Source: Petrolisthes cinctipes (lineage: Eukaryota > Arthropoda > Malacostraca > Decapoda > Porcellanidae). From it: a DNA stretch of 64,000 nt. Location of the stretch: contig JAWQEG010001440.1 in assembly GCA_033782935.1 (NCBI GenBank), positions 620,001-684,000 of the forward strand, given 5' to 3'. The notes beneath the pieces were generated by a model. It was not told the DNA's origin and made no database searches. It was given only the letters and a program-made list of their open reading frames with translations. A program made the translations under genes and the position numbers. This document shows positions 24,661-39,060 of this stretch, piece by piece; positions within the stretch are counted from its first letter, which is position 1; every line of letters begins with the position of its first letter.

Positions 24661-25494
24661 TGTACAGATCGCTTCTTGGACCCCAAAATATCGAATTTTC
24701 CGGTGTTTTGAGCTTGAATTTGAGATATAAACGGGTACTGAAGATGCATGCACATATCGACTTTTGGGCACCTAAAATATCGATTTTGAGCATGTTTTTG
24801 GTCTGTATCTTGAAAACATTCTAACTAGGAGTAGGCATGTACAGATCGCTTCTAGGACCCAAAAATATCGAATTATCGGGTATTTTAAGCCTGAATTTGA
24901 GATATAAACGGTTACAGAAGATGCATGCACATATCGACTTTGGACACATAAAATATCGATTTTTAGCATGTTTTCGGTCTGTATCTTAAAAACATTCTAG
25001 CACTAAGTAGGCATGTACAGATCGCTTCTCGGACCCCAAAATATCGAATTTTCGGGTGTTTTGAGCCTGAATTTGAGATATAAACGGGTACAGAAGATGC
25101 ATGCACATATTGACTTTTAGGCAACTAAAATATCGATTTTGAGCATGTTTTGGGTCTGTATTTTGAAAACATTCTAACTAGAAGTAGGCATGTACAGATC
25201 GCTTCTAGGCCCCAAAAATATCGAATTTTCGGGTGTTTTGAGCTTGAATCTGAGATATAAACGGGTACAGAAGATGCATGCACATATCGACTTTGGACAC
25301 TTAAAATATCGATTTTTTGCATGTTTTAAGCCTATATTTTGAAAACATTCTAGCACTGAGTGAGCATGTACAGTTTGCTTCTAGGAACCAAAAATATCGA
25401 ATTTTTGGGTGTTTTGAGGTTGAATTTGGGATATAAACGGGTGCAGAAAATGCATACACATATTGACTTTGGGCACCTAAAATATCGATTTTCA

Positions 25495-25535
25495 GCATGT
25501 TTTGGGCCTGTATCTGAGTAGTCATGTACAGATCG
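25495..25535 (-). repeat. 18-bp deletion defining the 158-bp monomer (example)
   Basis: CCTGTAT is followed directly by CTGAGTAG at 25,513/25,514. The usual TTTGAAAATATTCTAGCA between them is absent, which removes the dyad. More than 40 copies occur across the right arm, for example near 26.3, 28.6, 34.2, 37.6, 43.4, 50.6, 54.4, 59.1 and 63.6 kb. The only left-arm case is at 12,596. Confidence 0.85.
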
Positions 25536-26094
25536 CTTCTGGGACCCTAAAATATCGAATTATCGGGTGTTTGGAGCCTGAATTTGAGATATAAACGGGT
25601 ACAGAAGATGCATGCACATATTGACTTTGGGCACCTAAAATATCGATTTTCAGCATGTTTTGGGCCTGTAGTTTGAAAAAATTCTAACACGGAGTAGGCA
25701 TGTACAGATCGCTTCTGGGACCCCAAAATATCGAATTTTTGGGTGTTTTGAGCCGGAATTTGAGATATAAACGGGTGCTGAAGATGCATGCATATATCGA
25801 CTTTTGGGCACCTAAAATATCGATTTTGAGCATGTTTTGGGTATGTATCTTGAAAACATTCTAACTAGGAGTAGGCATGAACAGATCGCTTCTAGGACCC
25901 AAAAATACCGAATTTTCGTGTGTTTGGGGCCTGAATTTGAGATATAAACGGGTACAGAATGTGCATGCACATATCGACTTTTGGGCACCTAAGAGATAGA
26001 TTTTCAGTATGTTGTGGGTCTGTATTTTGAAAATACTCTAACATGGAGTAGGCATGTACAGATCGCTTCTGGGACCCCAAAATATTGAATTTTC

Positions 26095-26150
26095 GGGTGT
26101 TTTGGGCCTGAATTTGAGATATCGACTTTGGGCACCTAAAATATCGATTT
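26095..26150 (-). repeat. 29-bp deletion defining the 147-bp monomer (example)
   Basis: The + strand normally reads GAGATAT, then AAACGGGTAC through CACATAT, then CGACTTT. Here GAGATAT joins CGACTTT at 26,122/26,123, so 29 bp are gone. ATAT lies at both ends of the lost piece. I count about 40 such joins, for example near 27.1, 29.8, 30.2, 32.1, 34.4, 36.8, 40.0, 45.9, 49.2, 53.2, 57.7 and 62.0 kb. I find none left of the inversion point. Confidence 0.85.
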
Positions 26151-29100
26151 TTAGCATGTTTTGGGCCTATATTTTGAAAATATTCTAGCACTGAGTAGGC
26201 ATGTACATATCGCTTCTGGGACCCCAAAGTATCGAATTTTCGGGAGTTTTGAGCCTGAATTTCAGATATAAACGGGTACAGAAGATGCATACACATATTG
26301 ACTTTGGGCACCTAAAATATCGATTTTCAGCATCTTTTTGGGCCTGTATCTGAGTAGGCATGTACAGATCGGTTCTGGGACCCCAAAATATCAAATTTTC
26401 GGTTATTTGGACCCTGAATTTGAGATATAAACGGGTACTGAAGATGCATGCACATATCGACTTTTTGCACCTAAAATATCGAATTTGAGCATGTTTTGGG
26501 TCTGTAGCTTGAGAACATTCTAACTAGGAGTAGGCATGTACAGATCGATTCTAGGAACCAAAAATACCGAATTTTCGTGTGTTTTGAGCCTGAATTTGAG
26601 ATATAAACGGGTAGAGAAGATGCATGCACATATCCTTTGGACACTTAAAATATCGATTTTTAGGATGTTTTTGTTCCTATATTTTGAAAACATTCTAGCA
26701 CTAAGTAGGCATGTACAGATCGTTTCTGGGACCCCAAAATATAGAATTTTCGAGTGTATTGAGCCTGAATTTGAGATACAAACGGGTACAGAAGATGCAT
26801 GCACATATCGACTTTTCGGCTCCTAAAATATCGATTTTGAGCATGTTTTGGGTCTGTATCTTGAAAACATTCTAACTAGGAGTAGGCATGTACAGATCGC
26901 TTCTAGGACCCAAAATTACCGAATTTTTGTGTGTTTGGACCCTGAATTTGAGATATAAACGAGTACAAAAGGTAAATGCAAATATCGACTTTTGGGCACC
27001 TAAAAGATTGATTTTCAGTATGTTGTGGGCCTGTATTTTGAAAATACTCTAACATGGAGTAGGCATGTACAGAGCGCTTCTAGGACCCCAAAATATCGAA
27101 TTTTCGGGTGTTTTGGGCCTGAATTTGAGATATCGACTTTGGGCACCTAAAATATCGATTTTTAGCATGTTTTGGGCCTATATTTTGAAAATTTTCTAGC
27201 ACTGAGTAGGCATGTACAGATCGCTTCTGGGACCCAAAAATATCCAATTTTCGGGTGTTTTGAGCCTGAATTTGAGATATAAACGGGTACAGAAGATGCA
27301 TGCACATATTGACTTAGGGCACCTAAAATATCGATTTTCAGCATGTTTTTGGCCTGTATCCGAGTAGGCATGTACAGATCGATTCTTGGACCCCAAAATA
27401 TCAAATTTTCGGGTGTTTGGACCCTGAATTTGAGATATAAACGGGTACTGAAGATGCATGCACATATCGACTTTTTGCACCTAAAATATCGAATTTTAAC
27501 ATGTTTTGGGTCTGCAGCTTGAGAACATTCTAACTAGGAGTAGGCATGTACAGATTGCTTCTAGGACCCAAAAATACCGAATTTTCGGGTGTTTGAGCCT
27601 CAATTTGAGATATAAACGGGTACAAAAGATACATGCACATATTGACTTTGGACACATAAAATATCGATTTTAGCATGTTTTGAGCTTATATTTTGAAAAC
27701 ATTCTAGCACTGAGTAGGCATGTACAGATCGCTTCTGGAACCCAAAAATATCGTATTTTCGGGTGTTTTGAGGTTGAATTTGGGATATAAACGGGTGCAG
27801 AAGATGCATACACATATTGACTTTGGGCACCTAAAATATTGATTTTAAGCATGTTTTAGGCCTGTATCTGAGTAGGCATGTACAGATTGCTTCTGGGAAC
27901 CCAAAATATCGAATTTTCGGGTGTTTAGAGCCTGAATTTGAGATATAAACGGGTACAGAAGATGCATTCAGATATCGACTTTTGGGCACCTAAAAGATCG
28001 ATTTTCAGTATGTTTTTGGCATGTATTTTGAAAATACTCTAACACGGAGTAGGCATGTGCAGATCGCTTCTGGGACCCCAAAATATCGACTTTTCGGGTG
28101 TTTGGAGCCTGAATTTGAGATATAAACGAGTACTGAAGATGCATGCACATATCGGCTTTTTGCACCTAAAATATCGAATTTTAACATGTTTTGGGTCTGC
28201 AGCTTGAGAACATTCTAACTAGGAGTAGGCATGTACAGATTGCTTCTAGGACCCCAAAATACCGAATTTTCGGGTGTTTTGAGCCTGAAATTGAGATATA
28301 AACGGGTAAAGAAGATGCATGCACATATCGACTTTAGACACTTAAAATATCGATTTTTTGCATGTTTTGAGCCTATTTTTTGAGAACATTCTAGCACTGA
28401 GTTGGCATGTACAAATCGCTTCTAGGACCCAAAAATATCAAATTTTCGGGTGTTTTGAAGTTGAATTTGGGATATAAACGGGTGCAGAAAATGCATACAC
28501 ATATTGACTTTGGGCACCTAAAATATCGATTTTCAGCATGTTTTGGGCCTGTATCTGAGTAGGCATGTACATATCGCTTCTGGGACCCTAAAATATCGAA
28601 TTTTCGTGTTTTTGGAGCCTGAATTTGAGATATAAACGGGTACAGAAGATGCATGCACATATTGACTTTGGGCACCTAAAATATTGATTTTTAGCATGTT
28701 TTGGACCTGTATTTTGAAAATACTCTAACACGGAGTAGGCGTGTACAGATCGCTTCTGGGACCCCAAAATATCGACTTTTCGGGTGTTTTGAGCCTGAAT
28801 TTGAGATATAAACGAGTACTGAAGATGCATGCACATATCGGCTTTTTGCACCTAAAATATCGATTTTGAGCATGTTTTGGGTCTGTAGCTTGAGAACATT
28901 ATAAATAGAAGTAGGCATGTACAGATCGCTTCAAGGACCCAAAAATACCGAATTTTCGGGTGTTTGAGTCTCAATTTGAGATATAAACGGGTACAGAAGA
29001 TGCATGCTCATATTGACTTTTGGCACCTAAAATATCGATTTTCAGCATGTTTTGGGCCTGTATTTTGAAAATACTCTAACAAAGAGTAGGCATGTACAGA

Positions 29101-32100
29101 TCGCTTCTTGGACCCCAAAATATCGAATTTTCGGGTGTTTTGAGCCAGAATTTGAGATTTAAACGTGTACTGAAGATGCATGCGCATATCGACTTTTGGG
29201 CACCTAAAATATCGATTATGAGCATGTTTTGGGTCTGTATCTTGAAAACATTCTATCTAGGAATGGGAATGTACAGATCGCTTCCAAGACCCAAACATAC
29301 CGAATTTTCGGGTGTTCTGAGCCTCAATTTGAGATATAAACGGGTACAGAAGATGCCTGCATATATCGACTTTAGACACTAAAATATCGATTTTTAGCAT
29401 GTTTTGAGCCTATATTTTGAAAACATTCTAGCAATGAGTAGGCATGTACAGATCGCTTCTGGGACCCAAAAATATCGAATTTTCGGGTGTTTTGAGGTTG
29501 AATTTGGGATATAAACAGGTGCAGAAGATGCATACACATATTGACTTTGGCTCCTAAAATATCGATTTTCAGCATGTTTTGGGCCTGTGTCTGAGTAGGC
29601 ATATACAGATCGCTTCTGGGACTCCAAAATATCGAATTATCGGGTGTTTGGAGCCTGAATTTCAGTTTTAAACGGGTAAAGAAGATGCATGCACATATCG
29701 ACTTTTGGCCACCTAAAAGATCGATTTTTAGTATGTTTTGGGCCTGTAATTTGAATATACTCTAACACGGAGTAGGCATGTACAGATCGCTTCTGGGACC
29801 CCAAAATATCGAATTTTCGGGCGTTTTGGGCCTGAATTTGAGATATCGACTTTGGGCACCTAAAATATCGATTTTTAGCATGTTTTGGGCCTGTATTTTG
29901 AAAATATTCTAGCACTGAGTAGGCATGTACAGATCGCTTCTGGGACCCAAAAATATCGAATTTTATGGTGTTTTAAGACTGAATTTGAGATATAAACGGG
30001 TACAGACGATGCATGCACATATTAACTTTGGGCAACTAAAATATCGATTTTCAGCATGTTTTTGGCCTGTATTTTGAAAATACTCTAACACGGAGTAGGC
30101 ATGTACAGATCGCTTCTGGGACCCCAAAATATCGAATTTTCGGGTGTTTTGGGCCTGAATTTGTGATATCGACTTTGGGCACCTAAAATATCGATTTTTA
30201 GCATGTTTTGGGCCTATATTTTGAAAATATTTTAGCACTGAGTGGGCATGTACAGATCGCTTCTGGGACTGCAAAATATCGAATATTTGGGTTTTTTGAG
30301 CCTGAATTTGAGATATAAACGGGTACAGAAGATGCATGCACATATTTGTTTTGGGCACCTAAAATATCGATTTTCAGCATGTTTTGGGCTGGTATTTTGA
30401 AAATTCTCTAACACGGAGTAGGCATGTACAGATCGCTTCTGGGACACCAAAATATCGAATTTTCGGGTGTTTTGAGCCTGAATTTGAGATATAAACGGGT
30501 ACCGAAGATGCATGCACATATTGACTTTGGGCACCAAAAATATTGATTTTCAGCATGTTTTGGGCCTGTATTTTGAAAATACTCTAACACGGAGTAGGCA
30601 TGTACAGATCGCTTCTGGGACCCCAAAATATCGAATTTTCGGGGGTTTTAAGCCTGAATATGAGATATAAACTGGTAATGAAGATGCATGCACATATCGA
30701 CTTTTGAGCACCTAAAATATCGATTTTGAGCATGTTTTGGGTCTGTATCTTGAAAACATTCTAACTAGGAGTAGGCATGTACAGATCGCTTCTAGGACCC
30801 AAAAAGACCGAATTTTCGGGTGTTTTGAGCCTCAATTTGAGATATAAACGGGTACAGTAGATACATGCACATATCGACTTTGGACACTTAATTAAAATAT
30901 CGATTTTTAGCATGTTTTGAGCCTATAATTTGAGAACATTCTAGCACTGAGTAGGCATATACAGATCGCTTCTGGGACCCAAAAATATCGAATTTTCGAG
31001 TGTATTGAGCCTGAATTTGGGATATAAACGGGTGCTGAAAATGCATACACAGATTGACTTTGGGCACCTAAAATATCGATTTTCAGCATGTTTTGGGCCA
31101 GTAATTTAAAAAAACTCTAGCTCTGAGTAGGCATGTACAGATCGCTTCTGGGACCCATAAATATCAAATTTTCGGTTGTTTTGAGGTTGAATTTAAGATA
31201 TAAACGGGTGCAGAATTTTCATGCACATATCAACTTTTGGGCACCTAAAATATCGATTTTGAGCATGTTTTGGGTCTGTATCTTGAAAACATTCTAACTA
31301 GGAGTAGGCATGTACAGATCGCTTCTAGGACCCAAATATACCGAATTTTCGGATATTTTGAGCCTCAATTTGAGATATAAACGGGTACAGAAGTTGCATG
31401 CACATATCGACTTTGGACACTAAAATATCGATTTTTAGCATGTTTTGAGCCTATATTTTCAAAACATTCTAGCACTGAGTAGGCATGTACAGATCGCTTC
31501 TGGGACCCAAAAATATCGAATTTTCGGGTGTTTTAAGCCTGAATTTGAGATATAAACGGGTACTGAAGATGCATACACATATTGACTTCTGGGCACCAAA
31601 AATATCGATTTGGAGCAAGTTTTGGGTCTGTAACTTGAAAACATTATAACTAGGAGTAGGCATGTACAAATCGCTTTTAGGACCAAATAATACCGAAATT
31701 TCGGGGGTTTTGAGCCTGAATTAGAGATATAAACGGGTACAGAAGATGCATGCACATATCGACTTAGTGCACTTAAAATATCGATTTCTAGCATGTTTTG
31801 AGCTTATATTTTGATAACATTCTAGCACTGAGTAGGCATGTACAGATCGCTTCCGGGACCCATAAATATCGAATTTTCGGGTGTTTTGAGGTTGAATTTG
31901 GGATATAAACGGGTGCAGAATATGCATGCACATATCGACATTTGGGCACCTAAAATATCGATTTTTAGTATGTATTGGGCCTGTATTTTGAAAATATTCT
32001 AACACGGAGTAGGCATGTACAGATCGCTTCTGGGAACCCAAAATATCGAATTTTCGGGTGTTTTGGGCCTGAATTTTTTATATCGACTTTGGGCACCTAA

Positions 32101-35100
32101 AATATCAATTTTCAGCATGTTTTGGGCCTATATTTTGAAAATATTCTAGCACTGAGTAGGCATGTACAGATCGCTTCTGGGCCCCCAAAATATCGAATTT
32201 TCGGGTTTTTGGAGCCTGAATTTGAGATATAAACGAGTACTGAAGATGAATGCACATATCGATTTTTTGCACCTAAAATATCGATTTAGAGCATGTTTTG
32301 GGTCTGTAGCTTGAGAACATTCTAACTAGGAGTAGGAATGTACAGATCGCTTCCAAGACCCAAACATACCGAATTTTCGGGTGATCTGAGCCTCAATTTG
32401 AGATATAAACGGGTACAGAAGATGCCTGCATATATCGACTTTAGACACTAAAATATCGATTTTTAGCATGTTTTGAGCCTATATTTTGAAAACATTCTAG
32501 CAATGAGTAGGCATGTACAGATCGCTTCTGGGACCCAAAAATATCGAATTTTCGGGTGTTTTGAGGTTGAATTTGGAATATAAACAGGTGCAGAAGATGC
32601 ATACACATATTGACTTTGGCTCCTAAAATATCGATTTTCAGCATGTTTTGGGCCTGTGTCTGAGTAGGCATGTACAGATCGCTTCTGGGACACCAAAATA
32701 TCGAATTTTCGGGTGTTTGGAGCCCGAATTTGAGATATAAACTGGTACAGAAGATGCATGCACATATTGACTTTGGGCAACTAAAATATCGATTTTCAGC
32801 ATGTTTTTGGCCTGTATTTTGAAAATACTCTAACACGGAGTAGGCATGTTCAGATCGCTTCTGGGACCCCAAAATATCAAATTTTCGGGTGTTTTGTGCC
32901 AGAATTTGAGATATCGACTTTGGGCACCTAAAATATCGATTTTTAGCATGTTTCGGGCCTATATTTTGAAAATATTATAGCACTGAGTGGGTATGTACAG
33001 ATCGCTTCTGGGACCCCAAAATATCGAATTTTCGGGTTTTTTGAGCCTGAATTTGAGATATAAACGGGTACAGAAGATGCATGCACATATTTGTTTTGGG
33101 CACCTAAAATATCGATTTTCAGCATGTTTTGGGCCGGTATTTTGAAAATTCTCGAACACGGAGTAGGCATGTACAGATCGCTTCTGGAACACCAAAATAT
33201 CGAGTTTTCGGGTATTTTGAGCCTGAATTTGAGATATAAACGGGTACAGAAGATGCATGCACATATTGACTTTGGGCACCTAAAATATCGATTTTCAGCA
33301 TGCTTTGGGGCTGTATTTTGAAAATACTCTAACACGGAGTAGGCATGTACAGATCGCTTCTGGGACCCCAAAATATCGAATTTTCAGGTGTTTTAAGCCT
33401 GAATATGAGATATAAACTGGTAATGAAGATGCATGCACATATCGACTTTTGAGCACCTAAAATATCGATTTTGAGCATGTTTTGGGTCTGTATCTTGAAA
33501 ACATTCTAACTTGGAGTAGGCATGTACAGATCGCTTCTAGGACCCAAAAATACCGAATTTTCGGGGGTTTTGAGCCTCAATTTGAGATATAAACGGGTTC
33601 AGAAGATGCATGCACATATCGACTTTGGACACTTAAAATATCGATTTTTAGCATGTTTTGAGCCTATATTTTGAAAACATTCTAGCACTGAGTAGGCATG
33701 TACAGATCGCTTCTGGGACCCAAATATATCAAATTTTCGAGTATTTTGAGCCTGAATTTGGGATATAAACGGGTGCTGAAAATCCATACACATATTGACT
33801 TTGGGCACCAAAAATATCGATTTTCAGCATGTTTTGGGCCTGTATCTGAGTAGGCATGTACAGATCGCTTCTAGGACACCAAAATATCGAATTTTCGGGC
33901 GTTTGGAGCCTGAATTTGAGATATAAACTGGTACAGAAGATGCATGCACATATTGACTTTGGGCTACTAAAATATCGATTTTAGCATGTTTTGAGCTTAT
34001 ATTTTGAAAACATTCTAGCACTGAGTAGACATGTACAGATCGCTTCTGGGACCCCGAAATATTGAATTTTCGGGAGTTTTGAGGATGAATTTGGGATATA
34101 AACGGGTGCAGAAGATTCATACACATATTGACTTTGGGCACCTAAAATATCGATTTTCAGCATGTTTTGGGCCTGTATCCGAGTAGGCATGTACAGATCG
34201 CTTCTGAGACACCAAAATATCGAATTTTCGGGTGTTTGGAGCCTGAATTTGAGATATAAACTGGTACAGAAGATGCATGCACATATTGACTTTGGGCAAC
34301 TAAAATATCGATTTTCAGCATGTTTTTGGCCTAAATTTTGAAAATACTCTAACACGGAGTAGGCATGTACAGATCGCTTCTGGGACCCCAAAATATCGAA
34401 TTTTCGGGTGTTTTGGGCCAGAATTTGAGATATCGACTTTGGGCACCTAAAATATCGATTGTTAGCATGTTTCGGGCCTATATTTTAAAAATATTCTAGC
34501 ACTGAGCAGCAATGTACAGATCGCTTCTGGGACCCCAATATATCGAATTTTCGGGTGTTTTGAGCCTGAATTTGAGATATAAACGGGTACAGAAGATGCA
34601 TGCACATATTGACTTTGGGCACCTAAAATATCGATTTTCAGCATGTTTTGGGCCTGTATTTTGAAAATACTCTAACACGGAGTAGGCATGTACAGATCGC
34701 TTCTGGGACCCCAAAATATCGAATTTTCGGGTGTTTTAAGCCTGAATATGAGATATAAATTGGTACTGAAGATGCATGCACATATCGACTTTGGACACTT
34801 AAAATATCGATTTTTAGCAAGTTTTGAGCCTTTATTTTGAAAACATTCTAGCACTGAGTAGGCATGTACAGATCGCTTCTGGGACCCAAAAATATCGAAT
34901 TTTCGGGTGTTTTGAGCCTGAATTTGGGATATAAACGGGTGCTGAAAATGCATACACAGATTGACTTTGGGCACCTAAAATATCGATTTTCAGCATGTTT
35001 TGGGCCTGTAATCTCATAAAACTCTAGCACTGAGTAGGCATGTACAGATCGCTTCTGGAACCCATAAATATCGAATTTTCGGGTGTTTTGAGGTTGAATT

Positions 35101-36849
35101 TGGGATATAAACGGGTGCAGAATATTCATGCACATATCAACTTTTGGGCATCTAAAATATCGATTTTGAGCATGTTTTGGGTCTGTATCTTGAAAACATT
35201 CTTACTAGGAGTAGGAATGTACAGATCGCTTCTAGGACCCAAAAATACCGAATTTTCGGATATTTTGAGCCTCAATTTGAGATATAAACGGGTACAGAAG
35301 ATGCATGCACATATCGACTTTGGACACTAAAATATCGATTTTTAACATGTTTTGAGCCTATATTTTGAAAACATTCTAGCACTGAGTAGGCATGTCCAGA
35401 TCGCTTCTGGGACCCAAAATTATCGAATTTTCGGGTGTTTTGAGCCTGAAATTTAGATATAAACGGGTACTGAAGATGCATACACATATTGACTTTTGGG
35501 CACCAAAAATATCGATTTGGAGCATGTTTTGTGTCTGTAACTTGAAAACATTATAACTAGGAGTAGGCATGGACAAATCGCTTTTAGGACCAAATAATAC
35601 CGAGATTTCGAGGGTTTTGAGCCTGAATTTGAGATATAAACGGGTACAGAAGATGCATGCACATATCGACTTAGTGCACTTAAAATATCGATTTCTAGCA
35701 TGTTTTATGCTTATATTTTGAAAAAATTCTAGCACTGAGTAGGCATGTATAGATCGCTTCTGGGACCCATAAATATCGAATTTTCGGGTGTTTTGAGGTT
35801 AAATTTGGGATATAAACGGGTGCAGAATATGCATGCACATATCGACTTTTGGGCACCTAAAATATCGATTTTTAGTATGCTTTGGGCCTGTATTTTGAAA
35901 ATATTTAAACACGGAGTAGGCATGTACAGATCGCTTCAGGGAACCCAAAATATCGAATTTTCGGGTTTTTTGGGCCTGAATTTTTTATATCAACTTTGGT
36001 CAACTAAAATATCGATTTTTAGCATGTTTTGAGCCTATATTTTGAAAATAATCTAGCACTGAGTAGGCATGTACTGATCGCTTCTGGGCCCCCAAAATAT
36101 CGAATTTTCGGTTGTTTGGAGCCTGAATTTGAGATATAAACGAGTACTGAAGATGCATGCACATATCGACTTTTTGCACCTAAAATATCGATTTAGAGCA
36201 TGTTTTGGGTCTGTAGCTTGAGAACATTCTAACTATAAGTAGGCATGTACAGATCGATTCTAGGCCCCAAAAATACCGAATTTTCGGGTGTTTTTAGCCT
36301 CAATTTAAGATATAAACTGGTACAGAAGATGCATGCATATATTGACTTTGGACACATAAAATATCGATTTTAGCATGTTTTTTTGCTTATATTTTGAAAA
36401 CATTCTAGCACTGAGTAGACATGTACAGATCGCTTCTGGGACCCCAAAATATCGAATTTTCGGGTGTTTTGAGGTTGAATTTGGGATATAAACGGGTGCA
36501 GAAGATTCATACACATATTGACTTTGGGCACCTAAAATATCGATTTTCAGCATGTTTTGGGCCTGTATATGAGTAGGCATGTACAGATCGCTTCTGGGAC
36601 ACCAAAATATCGAATTTTCCGGTGTTTGGAGCCTGAATTTGAGATATAAACTGGTACAGAAGATGCATGCACATATTGACTTTGGGCAACTAAAATATCG
36701 ATTTTCAGCATGTTTTTGGCCTGTATTTTGAAAATACTCTAACACGGAGTAGGCATGTACAGATCGCTTCTGGGACCCCAAAATATCGAATTTTCGGTTG
36801 TTTTGGGCTAGAATTTGAGATATCGACTTTGGGCACCTAAAGTATCGAT

Positions 36850-39060
36850 TTTTAGCATGATTTGGTCCTATATTTTGAAAATATTCTAGCACTGAGCAGC
36901 CATGTACAGATCGCTTCTGGGACCCCAAAATATCGAATTTTCGGGTGTTTTGAGCCTGAATTTGAGATATAAACGGGTACAGAAGATGCATGCACATATT
37001 GACTTTGGGCACCTAAAATATCAATTTTCAGCATGTTCTGGGCCTGTATTTTGAAAATACTCTAACACGGAGTAGGCATGTACAGATCGCTTCTGGGACC
37101 CCAAAATATCGAATTTTCGGGTGTTTTAAGGCTGAATATGAGATATAAACTGGTACTGAAGATGCATGCACATATCGACTTCTGAGCACCTAAAATATCG
37201 ATTTTGAGCATGTTTTGGTTCTGTATCCGGAAAACATTCTAACTAGGAGTAGGCATGTACAGATCGCATCTAGGACCCAAAAATACCGAATTTTTGGGTG
37301 TTTTGAGCCTCAATTTGAGATATAAACGGGTACAGAAGATGCATGCACATATCGACTTTGGACACTTAAAATATTGATTTTTAGCATGTTTTGAGCCTAT
37401 ATTTTGAAAAAATTCTAGCACTGAGTAGGCATGTACAGATCGCTTCTGGTACCCAAAAATATCGAATTTTCGGGTGTTTTGAGGTTGAATTTGGGATATA
37501 AACGGGTCCTGAAAATGCATACACATATTGACTTTGGGCACCTAAAATATCGATTTTCAGCAAGTTTTGGGCCTGTATCTGAGTAGGCATGTACAGATCG
37601 CTATTGGGACCCTAAAATATCGAATTTTCGGGTGTTTGGAGCCTGAATTTGAGATATAAACGGGTACAGAAGATGCATGCACATATCGACTTTTGGGCAC
37701 CTAAAAGATTGATTTTAAGTATGTTTTGGGCCTGTATTTTGAAAATACTCTAACACGGAGTAGGCATGTACAGATTGCTTTTGGGACCCCAAAATATCGA
37801 ATTTTCTGGTGTTTTGGGCTAGAATTTGAGATATCGACTTTGGGCACCTAAAGTATCGATTTTTAGCATGATTTGGGCCTATATTTTGAAAATATTCTAG
37901 CACTGAGTAGGCATGTACAGATCGCTTCTGGGACCCCAAAATATCGAATTTTCGGGTGTTTTGAGCCTGAATTTGAGATATAAACGGGTACAGAAGATGC
38001 ATGCACATATTGACTTTGGGCACCTAAAATATCAATTTTCAGCATGTTCTGGGCCTGTATTTTGAAAATACTCTAACACGGAGTAGGCATGTACAGATCG
38101 CTTCTGGGACCCCAAAATATCGAATTTTCGGGTGTTTTAAGGCTGAATATGAGATATAAACTGATACTGAAGATGCATGCACATATCGACTTCTGAGCAC
38201 CTAAAATATCGATTTTGAGCATGTTTTGGGTCTGTATCCGGAAAACATTCTAACTAGGAGTAGGCATGTACAGATCGCATCTAGGACCCAAAAATACCGA
38301 ATTTTTGGGTGTTTTGAGCCTCAATTTGAGATATAAACGGGTACAGAAGATGCATGCACATATCGACTTTGGACACTTAAAATATTGATTTTTAGCATGT
38401 TTTGAGCCTATATTTTGAAAAAATTCTAGCACTGAGTAGGCATGTACAGATCGCTTCTGGGACCCAAAAATATCGAATTTTCGGGTGTTTTGAGGTTGAA
38501 TTTGGGATATAAACGGGTCCTGAAAATGCATACACATATTGACTTTGGGCACCTAAAATATAGATTTTCAGCAAGTTTTGGGCCTGTATCTGAGTAGGCA
38601 TGTACAGATCGCTATTGGGACCCTAAAATATCGAATTTTCGGGTGTTTGGAGCCTGAATTTGAGATATAAACGGGTACAGAAGATGCATGCACATATCGA
38701 CTTTTGGGCACCTAAAAGATTGATTTTAAGTATGTTTTGGGCCTGTATTTTGAAAATACTCTAACACGGAGTAGGCATGTACAGATTGCTTTTGGGACCC
38801 CAAAATATCGAATTTTCTGGTGTTTTGGGCTAGAATTTGAGATATCGACTTTGGGCACCTAAAGTATCGATTTTTAGCATGATTTGGGCCTATATTTTGA
38901 AAATATTCTAGCACTGAGTAGGCATGTACAGATCGCTTCTGGGACCCCAAAATATCGAATTTTCTGGTGTTTTGAGCCTGAATTTGAGATATAAACGGGT
39001 ACAGAAGATGCATGCACATATTTACTTTGGGCACCTAAAATATCGATTTTCAGCATGTTT
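36850..39060 (-). repeat. Six-monomer higher-order repeat, 1,011 bp
   Basis: Two copies (about 36,850-37,860 and 37,861-38,870) plus the start of a third. Each has six monomers: four of 176 bp, one of 158 bp (18-bp deletion) and one of 147 bp (29-bp deletion), giving 1,009 bp against an observed 1,011. Private changes repeat at 1,011 bp, such as CTGTATCCGGAAAACATTC, AAACGGGTCCTGAAAATGC and GGGCTAGAATTTGAG. This is the clearest regular unit in the right arm. Confidence 0.85.

Larger units (their letters stand above)
24557..36850 (-). repeat. Proximal right arm, dispersed duplications
   Basis: No single period dominates. Distant segments pair up. Around 29.4-29.6 kb matches 32.4-32.7 kb at a shift of 3,069 bp and shares the rare ATATAAACAGGTGCAG and TTTGGCTCC variants. 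Around 31.46-31.79 kb matches 35.38-35.70 kb at about 3,907 bp and shares GACTTAGTGCAC and CCAAATAATACCGA. These are remnants of larger blocks later altered by monomer gain and loss. Confidence 0.65.
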
